Assembly (NCBI GenBank): GCA_900548935.1
Contig: URMR01000025.1
Coordinates: 1 to 16,783 of the forward strand
Length of the DNA stretch: 16,783 nt
Source of the DNA: an uncultured Collinsella sp.
Lineage (GTDB): Bacteria; Actinomycetota; Coriobacteriia; Coriobacteriales; Coriobacteriaceae
Direction of reading: 5' to 3'
Below, in pieces: positions 6,473 to 14,053 of this stretch. Positions within the stretch are counted from its first letter, which is position 1. Each line of letters opens with the position of its first letter. The notes below the pieces were generated by a model that searched no databases, was not told where the DNA came from, and worked only from the letters and a program-made list of their open reading frames with translations. The translations under genes were made by a program, and so were the position numbers.

Positions 6473-8773
6473 CTATTTGATCTTGGTCGTACCCGGTGCC
6501 AGGTTGGGGTCGGTTTCGTTGGCCTCGGTCTGGAAGTGCTCGGTATACACGTTCTTGCCGTCGCGGAACATCTCGTAGTACTGCATCTTGGCGTAATCCT
6601 CGCGCGCCTTGGTGGTGGCGGCTGCTGCTGCGTCGTCACCGGTGACGTTGGAGGAGAGCGCCCAGCGCAGGCTGGCGTCCTCGTAGCCGACCGAGTTGAT
6701 GGCGGGCAGCGACTCGCGCAGCGTCATGTGCGCTTTCTGGTAGTCGGTCAGCGGTGCGCCGATCAGCTGCATCAGCTGGGTGGACAGGTAGTTAGTGGAC
6801 AGGTCGTCGACCTCACTCGTCTGGTTGCAACCGGCAACGTCGTAGTTAGCCCAGATGATGTAGTCGGTCTGCCACAAGCGCTCCTGGTGGGTGGCGTCGT
6901 CTTCGCCGGTAAACCACTTGTCGTTGAACTTGGACGGGAAGAACGGCTGGTGATCGCCCCAGAACACCACGACCACCTTACGGTCGAGCTTGCTCAGGGC
7001 GTTGAGGAAGTAACGCAGCGCCTGGTCGGACTGCTCGATGCACGAGACGTACTCGTCGACATCGGAGAGCGTACCGTCCTCGACGGTCTTGGCGTCCAGA
7101 TCGGTCGTGTCGATATTCAGGTGCATTTGCTTGTCGACCGGCACCAGACCCGTATCGTAGCCCGAGTGGTTCTGCATGGTCACGTCGAAGATAAACTGCG
7201 GATCGGCGTTCTGGTCGAGCAGCTCAAGAATCTTGTCGTAGGTAGCCTGGTCGGTCACCATGTCGCGCAGGGTGTCGGCTCCCTGGAAGTCGTTGATGGA
7301 CAGGAACTGGTCAAAGCCAAAGTCCTTGTAGACGTTCTCGCGGTTCCAGTTGGTTGCGTGGTTGGGGTGCATGGCCGTGGTGGTGTAGCCGAGCGACTTG
7401 AACTGCTCTGCCAGGTTCCCGGTCGTTTCCATGTTGTAGATGGTGTAGGGGTACACGCCCGAGCCCAGGTTGGCCATGGAGTTGCCGGTCATAAACTCAA
7501 ACTCGGTATTGGCGGTACCGCCGCCGTAGGCGCTCACATAGAGCTTGCCGCGGCTGAGGCAGTTGGACAGGTTCTTAAAGTACTGCGGGCCCTCGTAGCC
7601 GGCGCGCATGTTCTGGTAGATCGAAAGGTCTGAGAAGGTCTCGTTCATGATGGCGATGACCGTGGGCTTCTCGCTGTCGAACTGCTCCTTTGCGGCGGTG
7701 CGCTCGTCACTCTTGGCTGCGTCGGACTTGTCGTAGGCCTTGGCGTACTTTTTGAGCGTGGCCTTGGCATCGTCGACGGAGTAGTCGGCGGGTTTGGGCG
7801 GCTTGATGGACTGCGCTGCACTAATAAAGGCGGGCAGGTAGCCCTCGCGCCAGTAGCTCTCGAGCGGGCGCCAGGTATAGACGGTGATGCCGAGGGTGTT
7901 GTAGTAGTCGATGAGCGTGACGTGCGCGGTCACGCCGCCCAGGCACAGCACGGCGACGAGCAGATTGGTGAGCAGCATGCGCTTGGCGTTGGCGGCGCCC
8001 TTCTGACGGTGCGGTGCCACCAGGCCGGCGTACTCGCACAGCAGCATAGCGATGGCGGTAAAGCCCATGGACAGCACGCAGAACAGCGAGATGGAGAAGG
8101 TGTAGCCGGTGCCGGCGACCGCGGCGGCGGTGGAGATGGCCGAAAGGTCGCCCGGCTGGATGGGCATGGATTTAAACGTGATGACGAAGAACTCGGCAAT
8201 GCCCAGGACAAAGAGGGCAAAGGCCAGGACCGCGGGAGCTGCACCGTGGCGCTGGAACAGGAAGAACAGGCCGACCATGAGCGTGGTGATGATGGCCCAC
8301 TCGAGCAGGATGCACAGGGGGTAGACCCAGGTAAAGTCGTGGTTGGACGAGACCTCCATGCCCAGCAGCGCAAAGACGCCGGCGAGCAGCAGGCACAAGA
8401 CGGCGGCGACGAGCGGTTTGCCCACAAAGGCGCCGCGCAAACGAGCGAGCTTGCCGGTGGGGGCGGACGCATCGGCCGAGGCGAACGCAAAGACGCGCGG
8501 AGCGATACGGTCGCGGGCGATGCTGACCCAAGCGCAGCCGGTGAGGATGGCGTTGGTCAGGATGAGCATCACAAAGGCGAGCGGCTCGTTTTGGGCGACG
8601 AGGCCAATGGCGCCCCAGACGGTCAAAAAGAGCTGGAACAGGCCAAAGGCGACGCTCCAGGCGAAGGCGCCCTTGGCAACGGTGCCCGACTGAGCGCGAA
8701 TGGCCTTGGCCTCGCGCAAAACAAGGTAGACGGTCGCCGCAAGACCGACGAGCGAGATGGCGGCTGCGAACAT
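6473..8773 (-). CDS. LTA synthase family protein (membrane phosphoglycerol/sulfatase-fold transferase)
   Basis: A 766-residue polytopic membrane enzyme with an extracellular alkaline-phosphatase/sulfatase-fold domain. Family members transfer glycerol phosphate from phosphatidylglycerol onto a growing polymer such as lipoteichoic acid. Roughly eight hydrophobic helices occupy residues 1-280, more than the five of classical LtaS. The catalytic domain follows a linker at about 360. IAIMNETFSDL provides a likely metal-binding Glu378, GGGTANTEFEFMTG the likely nucleophile Thr420, and VVFWGDHQPFF the Asp607-His608 metal motif. Spacing matches the family. The frame could open at GTG 8788, but GAGGAG lies seven bases before ATG 8773, so that start is used. 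The 214-base gap to the divergent nitroreductase must hold promoters for both; I see no convincing pair there. The polymer made is inferred, so no symbol is given. Confidence 0.9.
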   Translation of the reverse strand: MFAAAISLVGLAATVYLVLREAKAIRAQSGTVAKGAFAWSVAFGLFQLFLTVWGAIGLVAQNEPLAFVMLILTNAILTGCAWVSIARDRIAPRVFAFASADASAPTGKLARLRGAFVGKPLVAAVLCLLLAGVFALLGMEVSSNHDFTWVYPLCILLEWAIITTLMVGLFFLFQRHGAAPAVLAFALFVLGIAEFFVITFKSMPIQPGDLSAISTAAAVAGTGYTFSISLFCVLSMGFTAIAMLLCEYAGLVAPHRQKGAANAKRMLLTNLLVAVLCLGGVTAHVTLIDYYNTLGITVYTWRPLESYWREGYLPAFISAAQSIKPPKPADYSVDDAKATLKKYAKAYDKSDAAKSDERTAAKEQFDSEKPTVIAIMNETFSDLSIYQNMRAGYEGPQYFKNLSNCLSRGKLYVSAYGGGTANTEFEFMTGNSMANLGSGVYPYTIYNMETTGNLAEQFKSLGYTTTAMHPNHATNWNRENVYKDFGFDQFLSINDFQGADTLRDMVTDQATYDKILELLDQNADPQFIFDVTMQNHSGYDTGLVPVDKQMHLNIDTTDLDAKTVEDGTLSDVDEYVSCIEQSDQALRYFLNALSKLDRKVVVVFWGDHQPFFPSKFNDKWFTGEDDATHQERLWQTDYIIWANYDVAGCNQTSEVDDLSTNYLSTQLMQLIGAPLTDYQKAHMTLRESLPAINSVGYEDASLRWALSSNVTGDDAAAAATTKAREDYAKMQYYEMFRDGKNVYTEHFQTEANETDPNLAPGTTKIK

Positions 8774-8780
8774 GCTGAGA

Positions 8781-8786
8781 CTCCTC
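8781..8786 (-). promoter_or_regulatory. Ribosome binding site deciding the LTA-synthase-like start
   Basis: GAGGAG on the - strand ends seven bases before ATG 8773. It overlaps the alternative GTG at 8788, which itself has no Shine-Dalgarno. This excludes the five-residue longer form. Confidence 0.7.
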
Positions 8787-8987
8787 ACAAACTTAAAACC
8801 TACGAAAGCGGGGGTTTACCCGATTGTTACCAAGATATGCGCTGCAATTGGTGACTGCGCACAACAACCAGCCATATTAACGCGCACGTGTGACGGTGTG
8901 GCGCAATGTAGTGGCGACCTGCGCGATAATGGACGGGAATTACACGGAAACGTAAAGGCTTCTTAAAGAAATGGCGAGGGCAGGGCG

Positions 8988-9860
8988 ATGAACGAGCAGG
9001 TTTGCAAGGCGGACATGGGCGGCGGCGGAGCTGCGGGCGTGGATACGTGCGGCTATCCGGTCGAGACTACGGGCAACACGGTGCTGGACATCTTGGAGCG
9101 CCGTTCGTCCACGCGCGCTTTTGCGCGCGATGACAATGACCGTCCTGTGGCGGTGACCGACGAGCAGCGTGCGGCGATTCTGCATGCGGCGAGCCGTGCA
9201 CCGTCGGCAGGCGCCATGATGATGTATTCCATCGTAAGCATTCGCGAGCAGGCTACGCTGGACCGTCTGGCCGACCTGTGCGACCACCAGCCCATGATCG
9301 CCAAGGCGCCCTGGGCACTCATATTTGTGGTCGATTATGCCAAGTGGATCGATCTGTTTGAGCACGTGGGCTGCTTTGAGCCCGAGTTTGTCGAGCGTAC
9401 GGGCAAGGCGCCCCGCCGCGCGCCGGGTTTGGGCGACTTTGCCATCGCGGCCCAGGACGCCGTGATCGCCGCCCAAAACGCCGTGGTTGCCGCCGAGGCC
9501 CTGGGCCTGGGGAGCTGCTATATCGGCGACATCGTCGAGAATGCCGAGGAAGTTGCCGAGCTGCTCGGTTTGCCGCCCTATACCATGCCGCTGTCGATGC
9601 TCATCATTGGCACGCCCCGCAAGGAGCGCCCGGCGATCGCGCATCCCGTGGTGAACCTGGTGCACGAGGAGCGCTACTGCCGCGCCGATGCCGCGACTAT
9701 GGATGCTCAGGTGGCCGAGATGGATGCGATGTTCCGTCCGCACGCCCGCGAGGTGGGCGAGCGCGTGGTGGATGTCTACACCCGCAAGCACACGAGTCCC
9801 TTTATGGCCGAGATGAGCCGCTCCATGGAATGGTGGTTCAAAAACTGGCTCGGAAAATGA
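8988..9860 (+). CDS. Nitroreductase family flavoprotein
   Basis: A 290-residue cytoplasmic oxidoreductase of the FMN-dependent nitroreductase fold; such enzymes use NAD(P)H to reduce nitro compounds, quinones or flavins. FMN-contact features are visible: ERRSSTRAF near the N-terminus, HAASRAPSAGAMMMYSIV, and the LGLGSCYIGDI loop after a long alanine-rich helix. The length and the extended C-terminal region are closer to the NfsA/FRP group than to short NfsB-type proteins. About 25 extra residues precede the domain. The start ATG follows AGGGCAGGG. It is divergent from the LTA-synthase-like gene and closed by a hairpin, so it is probably monocistronic. The physiological substrate cannot be deduced from sequence. 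Confidence 0.9.
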   Translation: MNEQVCKADMGGGGAAGVDTCGYPVETTGNTVLDILERRSSTRAFARDDNDRPVAVTDEQRAAILHAASRAPSAGAMMMYSIVSIREQATLDRLADLCDHQPMIAKAPWALIFVVDYAKWIDLFEHVGCFEPEFVERTGKAPRRAPGLGDFAIAAQDAVIAAQNAVVAAEALGLGSCYIGDIVENAEEVAELLGLPPYTMPLSMLIIGTPRKERPAIAHPVVNLVHEERYCRADAATMDAQVAEMDAMFRPHAREVGERVVDVYTRKHTSPFMAEMSRSMEWWFKNWLGK

Positions 9861-9863
9861 CGG

Positions 9864-9900
9864 ATGTGACAAGGGGATAGTCCTTTTGTCACATTTCATA
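9864..9900 (+). terminator. Terminator of the nitroreductase gene
   Basis: ATGTGACAA (9864-9872) pairs with TTGTCACAT (9886-9894), followed by TTCATAT. The stem starts three bases after the stop. The T-tract is weak but position and pairing fit an intrinsic terminator. Confidence 0.6.
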
Positions 9901-9914
9901 TCGCCGCGGTAGCC

Positions 9915-9935
9915 TAAAGACTGTATAAATCTTTA
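9915..9935. promoter_or_regulatory. Dyad upstream of kup, possible operator
   Basis: TAAAGA (9915-9920) and TCTTTA (9930-9935) form a perfect 6-bp dyad with a 9-base A+T-rich centre, about 44 bases before the kup -10 box. It could bind a regulator such as the KdpE-like protein encoded downstream. This is inference only. Confidence 0.3.
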
Positions 9936-9957
9936 TCTAGCTGGGAAAACAGTGCCA

Positions 9958-9984
9958 TTCAAACATAGGACGATTACCTATAAT
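9958..9984 (+). promoter_or_regulatory. Candidate kup promoter
   Basis: A perfect TATAAT -10 box sits at 9979-9984. The best -35 is TTCAAA (9958-9963), at a short 15-base spacing, so the promoter may need an activator. A start near 9991 would give a leader of about 30 nt containing GGGAGGA. This leader is too short for a c-di-AMP riboswitch, and none is seen upstream. Confidence 0.45.
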
Positions 9985-10003
9985 TCCTTCGAACATTAAA
10001 GTT

Positions 10004-10010
10004 GGGAGGA
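10004..10010 (+). promoter_or_regulatory. Ribosome binding site deciding the kup start
   Basis: GGGAGGA lies nine bases before ATG 10020. The frame opens earlier at TTG 10002, but that codon overlaps the Shine-Dalgarno. The 12-base stretch TGGGAGGAAACC recurs before the small gene at 12117, which suggests matched translation. Confidence 0.7.
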
Positions 10011-10019
10011 AACCGGCTT

Positions 10020-12047
10020 ATGGAACAAAAGGCTAAGGAGGCAGCCTCGCACGCTGCGATTCCTGTGAGCATCTCGGCGATGCTCGTCACGCTGGGCGTG
10101 GTGTACGGCGATATCGGCACCAGCCCTATGTATGTAACCAAGGCGCTCGTTGCCGGCAACGGCGGCATCGGGAGCGTCACGGAGGAGTTCGTGCTCGGCG
10201 CGCTCTCCCTTGTCGTGTGGACGGTCACGTTGCTGACCACCATCAAGTATGTGCTCATCTCGCTGCGCGCCGATAACCATGGCGAGGGCGGCATCTTTGC
10301 CCTGTACAGCCTGGTCAAGCGCTGCGGCAAGTGGCTTATCATCCCCGCCATGCTGGGTGGCGCCGCGCTGCTCGCCGACGGCATCCTGACGCCGGCCGTT
10401 ACCGTTACCACGGCCATCGAGGGCCTGCGCACCATCCCGGCGGTCCATGCCGTGCTGGGCGATGACCAGGGCCGCGTCGTCGCCATTACGCTCGCCATCA
10501 TCATCGTGCTCTTCTTGGTACAGCGTATCGGTACGGCCAAGATCGGTCACGCCTTTGGCCCCATCATGACGCTGTGGTTCCTGTTCCTGGGCGGCACGGG
10601 TCTGTTCTTTGTCTTCCAGCACCCCGCCGTGCTGCTGTGCCTCAACCCGGTGCGCGGCATCGCCTTTTTGCTGAGCCCCAACAACCACGCGGGCATCATG
10701 ATTCTGGGCAGCTGCTTCCTCGCCACCACCGGTGCCGAGGCGCTCTACTCCGACATGGGCCACGTCGGCCGCGGCAACATCTACGCTACCTGGCCGTTCG
10801 TTAAGTGCTGCCTGCTGCTTTCCTATATGGGCCAGGGCGCTTGGCTTATGAACAACGCTGCCAACCCCGAGCTCATGGGCATTGCCGACCTCAACCCGTT
10901 CTACCAGATGCTCGCCCCGGGCCTGCGCCCGTTTGCCGTCGGCCTTTCCACCGTCGCGGCCATCATTGCCTCGCAGGCGCTCATCACCGGCGCATTCTCG
11001 CTGGTGTCCGAGGCCAGCCGTCTGGACCTCATGCCGCACATGCAGGTCTTCTACCCTGCCGAGACCAAGGGCCAGCTCTACATCCCCATGGTCAACAACG
11101 TCATGCTTGTCGGCTGCGTCATCGTGGTGCTGCTGTTCCAGAACTCGGCGCATATGGAAGCCGCCTACGGCCTTGCCATTACGCTGACTATGATGTGCAC
11201 CACGCTGCTGCTCTTCTTCTACCTGCACGAGGAGCGCAAGCTCAAGGTTGCTCCGTGGATCTTCGCGGCCTTCTTCCTTTTGCTCGAAGGCTTCTTCTTC
11301 GTGAGCTCGCTCACCAAGTTCTTCCACGGCGGCTACTTCACCATCCTCATGGCTGCACTCATCATGGGCATTATGGTGTGCTGGTACAACGGCACGGCGG
11401 TCGAGCAGCGCCAGTTTACGCTGCTGCCGCTGCGCAGCTACCTGCCGCAGCTCAAGCGCCTGCGCGACGACGACCGTTACGAGCGCCTGAGCGACAACGT
11501 TGTGTACCTGACCAAGGACACCCATACCGACTACATCGACCGCGATATCGTCTATTCGATCTTGGACAAGCATCCCAAGCGTGCCCGCGCCTGGTGGTTC
11601 GTGAATGTCGAGACCATGGACGAGCCGCACACCTTTGCCTATTCGGTCGAGACGTTCGGCACCGACTACGTGTTCCGCGTGCATCTGTACCTGGGCTACA
11701 AGATCAACCAGCGCGTCAATGCCTACCTGCGTCAGGTTGTTCAGGACCTGGCTGCCACCGGCGAGCTGCCGCCGCAGACGCATGACTACTCGGTCTACAA
11801 GGATCCGGGTAACATCGGCACGTTCAAGTTCGTCCTGATTCGTAAGCTTCTGGCGCCTGAAAGCGATGTGGAGCCGAGCGAGCGTACGGCCATCACGCTC
11901 AAGTACATCATCCGCCGCGCCGCCGGCACGCCCGCGCGTTGGTACGGCCTGGAGAACTCCAACGTGAGCTTTGAGTACGTGCCGCTGTTCACCAAGTTCA
12001 AGGCTGTGAATAAGATGCAGCGCCTGGCTCCCAACGAGCGGCCGTAG
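10020..12047 (+). CDS. kup: Kup-type potassium uptake transporter
   Basis: A 675-residue KUP/HAK/KT family transporter, which imports potassium, usually with protons, across the cytoplasmic membrane. The first helix carries the family hallmark GVVYGDIGTSPMY (GDIGTSP at 30-36). NHGEGGIFALYSLV, ADGILTPAVTVTTAIEGL and TGAEALYSDMGHVG are also conserved blocks. About twelve hydrophobic segments fill residues 15-460, followed by a cytoplasmic C-terminal domain of about 215 residues. The length is slightly above the roughly 620-residue E. coli protein. The start is set by the Shine-Dalgarno at 10004. Downstream come a small membrane protein and a KdpDE-like two-component pair on the same strand, so potassium-responsive control of kup is a natural hypothesis. 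The family call is secure; ion coupling is inferred from the family. Confidence 0.96.
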   Translation: MEQKAKEAASHAAIPVSISAMLVTLGVVYGDIGTSPMYVTKALVAGNGGIGSVTEEFVLGALSLVVWTVTLLTTIKYVLISLRADNHGEGGIFALYSLVKRCGKWLIIPAMLGGAALLADGILTPAVTVTTAIEGLRTIPAVHAVLGDDQGRVVAITLAIIIVLFLVQRIGTAKIGHAFGPIMTLWFLFLGGTGLFFVFQHPAVLLCLNPVRGIAFLLSPNNHAGIMILGSCFLATTGAEALYSDMGHVGRGNIYATWPFVKCCLLLSYMGQGAWLMNNAANPELMGIADLNPFYQMLAPGLRPFAVGLSTVAAIIASQALITGAFSLVSEASRLDLMPHMQVFYPAETKGQLYIPMVNNVMLVGCVIVVLLFQNSAHMEAAYGLAITLTMMCTTLLLFFYLHEERKLKVAPWIFAAFFLLLEGFFFVSSLTKFFHGGYFTILMAALIMGIMVCWYNGTAVEQRQFTLLPLRSYLPQLKRLRDDDRYERLSDNVVYLTKDTHTDYIDRDIVYSILDKHPKRARAWWFVNVETMDEPHTFAYSVETFGTDYVFRVHLYLGYKINQRVNAYLRQVVQDLAATGELPPQTHDYSVYKDPGNIGTFKFVLIRKLLAPESDVEPSERTAITLKYIIRRAAGTPARWYGLENSNVSFEYVPLFTKFKAVNKMQRLAPNERP

Positions 12048-12116
12048 TCGACGCTTGAGGTTTGCCTGCGAACGGGCGGGTTTGTATTGACGGGGATTGA
12101 GTCCTGGGAGGAAACC

Positions 12117-12311
12117 ATGGATGCAAAGGTGCTTGACGGTTGCGATTTTGCGACCGAGCTGGTGCGTGAGGCGCGCGTCGACGCCGCCGAAGATCGGTTC
12201 TTTACGAATCGGGCCAACATGGACATGGCCGACCGCGTGATTTCGATCGTGGTGACGGTGCTTGTCGCGGCGTGCGTGTGCGCACTGCTCGCGCACGTGC
12301 TGTTTGTCTAA
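12117..12311 (+). CDS. Small single-pass membrane protein of unknown function
   Basis: A 64-residue protein with an excellent Shine-Dalgarno (GGGAGGA, five bases before ATG; leader shared with kup). Residues 1-40 are polar and acidic (DFATELVREARVDAAEDRFF), and residues 41-64 form one hydrophobic helix (VISIVVTVLVAACVCALLAHV) ending almost at the C-terminus. Such a tail-anchored layout would leave the acidic N-terminus in the cytoplasm. It lies 69 bases after kup and before the KdpDE-like genes. It is not recognisable as KdpF, which is about 29 residues and precedes kdpA. A regulator of Kup or of the kinase is possible but only by position. The translation signals make it a credible real gene. 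Confidence 0.72.
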   Translation: MDAKVLDGCDFATELVREARVDAAEDRFFTNRANMDMADRVISIVVTVLVAACVCALLAHVLFV

Positions 12312-12341
12312 CGACCGCAGGTTGCAAAGGCTTTACACTTG

Positions 12342-12404
12342 GAACCACCACAAGGGAAACCACCACAAAGGTGCCTGTCCCCTTTGTGGTGGTTTTTGTT
12401 TTTG
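12342..12404 (+). terminator. Terminator with duplicated 5' arm ahead of the kinase gene
   Basis: A perfect 15-bp stem (12357-12371 with 12381-12395) closes a 9-nt loop and runs into TTGTTTTTG, a strong intrinsic terminator. A second near-copy of the 5' arm, AACCACCACAAGGG, precedes it at 12343-12356. It could pair with the same 3' arm, giving two competing hairpins. Only about 20 bases separate it from the kinase start, too few for a promoter. It may therefore attenuate the kinase operon rather than simply end the previous one. Confidence 0.85.
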
Positions 12405-12423
12405 AGAGAGGGGCGGGACGCTG

Positions 12424-14049
12424 ATGGACGTCCGTACGGACGGCGATATTGCCGATAGCTTTTGGTGGCGGCGCACAACGCTGACGCGCCGCACTCCTCT
12501 GTATGACGCCTGCGTATCGGTGGGGCTGCTGGTCGCGGCGACGATTGTGGGCGCGCTGCTCGACCATCCGGGTCTCGCGCCGAGCATCATGATCGTCTAT
12601 GTGTTTGCCGTTCAGCTGTGCGCATTCTTTACCTGCAGTCGCCTGTATTGCTTGCTGAGCTCGGCTGCCGCCGTGGCGCTCTACAACTTCTTGTTTGTCG
12701 ACCCGCGCTACTTGCTGTCGTTTATCGACCGCGGCTATCCCGGCATGTTCTTCATCATGTTTGTGGTCTCGCTTGTGTCGAGCTCGATTGCCTTGGCCCT
12801 GCGTCGCGCTTTGGCACAGGCTGCCGCCAGCGACCGCCGCACGCATATGGTGCTCGAGACCAACCGCATGTTGCAGCGCTGCGCCGACGAGCAGCAGATC
12901 GTTCACGCCATGGCCACGCAGCTGGCGCGTCTTTCGGGCTGTCCGGTCGTGTGGTACAGCGCCGACGCCGAGGGCGATGACCTGCTGCCGCGTGCGACAT
13001 ACACGGCCGTGGGCGATGCCGCGCCGGTGCACGAGCTGGCGCCGCAGATGCCACCGCGGCTCTCGGCGTCCGCCTATGTGGGAACGCCGCTCGATGCCAC
13101 CTATGGCGGATCGGCGTTTTATGGCATCTACCTGACGGTTCGCACAGGCGACGGCTTCGTGCGCTCGGGCGACCCCGCCTCGGTGGTGGGCGTGCTGGCT
13201 ATTGTTGCCGAGCCCGACGTGCTGACGCATGAGGAGCGGACACTTGCCGATGCCATCGTGAGCGAAGGCGAGCTGGCGCTCGATCGCGCCCGCGCCATGG
13301 AGGCCCGCGAGGAGGCAGCGGTGCTCGCCAAAAACGAACAGCTGCGCGCCAACCTGCTGCGCTCCATCTCGCATGACCTGCGCACGCCGCTCACCAGTAT
13401 TTCGGGCAATGCCGATGTGCTGCTCGACCAGGGCTCGACCGGCACCGCCGTGCTCGACGCCCAGACGCGCCGCGGCCTGCTCCTGTCCATTCGCTCGGAT
13501 GCGCAATGGCTCAACGCCACCGTCGAGAACCTGCTCGCCATCACCAAGCTCGAGGGCGGCGGCATGCATCTGTCGACTACGCTCGAACTTATGGACGATA
13601 TCGTCGAGGAGGCGCTGCGCCACGTAAGTCCGGCCGTGCGCGAGCACGACCTTAAGGTGGTGACGTGCGACGAGCCAGCGCTCGTCAACGTCGACGCGCG
13701 CCTGATGGTGCAGCTGGTGGTCAATCTGGTGAACAACGCCATCACCTATACGCCCGCGGGCTCGCATATCATGATTTCGATTAGCGTCGACGATGGACGC
13801 GTGGCGTGCTCGGTGGCCGATGACGGCCCGGGCATTGCGCCCGAGGACCGCGAGCGGATCTTTGAATCGTTCTATACCGCCAACCACGGTCTTGCCGACA
13901 GCCACCGCAGCGTTGGCCTGGGTCTTTCGCTCTGCCGTTCCATTGCGTTGGCACATGGCGGTAGCATAGAGGTTGCCGCGGCGGACCCGCACGGCTCGGT
14001 CTTTACGATTGAGCTTCCCGTCGCCGACGTTTCGTTTGATAAGGAGTAG
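12424..14049 (+). CDS. kdpD: KdpD-like sensor histidine kinase lacking the N-terminal sensor domain
   Basis: A 541-residue membrane histidine kinase, partner of the response regulator that follows. Four hydrophobic segments (about residues 30-125) fit the KdpD-type DUF4118 membrane domain. A GAF-like region follows (about 140-290). The HisKA domain has the phosphoacceptor His317 in SISHDLRTPLTS. The ATPase domain carries the N box NLVNNAITYTP, G1 DDGPGIAP near 466, and G2 GLGLSLC near 498. Canonical KdpD has about 890 residues with a large cytoplasmic N-terminal KdpD/universal-stress region; here it is wholly absent. The start is supported by a G-rich leader and the upstream terminator, so this is not an obvious truncation. 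Without kdpFABC nearby, targets other than the Kdp pump are likely. The symbol denotes similarity, not proven function. Confidence 0.82.
   Translation: MDVRTDGDIADSFWWRRTTLTRRTPLYDACVSVGLLVAATIVGALLDHPGLAPSIMIVYVFAVQLCAFFTCSRLYCLLSSAAAVALYNFLFVDPRYLLSFIDRGYPGMFFIMFVVSLVSSSIALALRRALAQAAASDRRTHMVLETNRMLQRCADEQQIVHAMATQLARLSGCPVVWYSADAEGDDLLPRATYTAVGDAAPVHELAPQMPPRLSASAYVGTPLDATYGGSAFYGIYLTVRTGDGFVRSGDPASVVGVLAIVAEPDVLTHEERTLADAIVSEGELALDRARAMEAREEAAVLAKNEQLRANLLRSISHDLRTPLTSISGNADVLLDQGSTGTAVLDAQTRRGLLLSIRSDAQWLNATVENLLAITKLEGGGMHLSTTLELMDDIVEEALRHVSPAVREHDLKVVTCDEPALVNVDARLMVQLVVNLVNNAITYTPAGSHIMISISVDDGRVACSVADDGPGIAPEDRERIFESFYTANHGLADSHRSVGLGLSLCRSIALAHGGSIEVAAADPHGSVFTIELPVADVSFDKE
14041..14046 (+). 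promoter_or_regulatory. Ribosome binding site deciding the response-regulator GTG start
   Basis: AAGGAG, inside the last codons of the kinase gene, ends seven bases before GTG 14054. Longer upstream forms of this frame would read through the kinase gene and are rejected. Confidence 0.75.
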
Positions 14050-14053
14050 CGCT

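Noticed and set aside
7922..8854. Open frame of 310 codons on the + strand opposite the LTA-synthase-like gene
   Set aside because: Composition is Gly/Asp/Glu/Gln repeats typical of an antisense frame, and it lies over the membrane-helix part of a real gene.
9861..10019. Possible c-di-AMP riboswitch ahead of kup
   Set aside because: The predicted leader is only about 30 nt, and none of the expected conserved riboswitch blocks is visible between the nitroreductase and kup.
9996..12296. Very long open frame (766 codons) on the - strand opposite kup
   Set aside because: It mirrors kup almost exactly, its translation is a His/Arg/Gln-rich low-complexity string without motifs, and strong codon bias in G+C-rich genes commonly keeps the antisense frame open.
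12117..12311. Small membrane gene as kdpF
   Set aside because: KdpF is about 29 residues, nearly all hydrophobic, and precedes kdpA. This protein has a 40-residue acidic head and no kdpABC neighbours.
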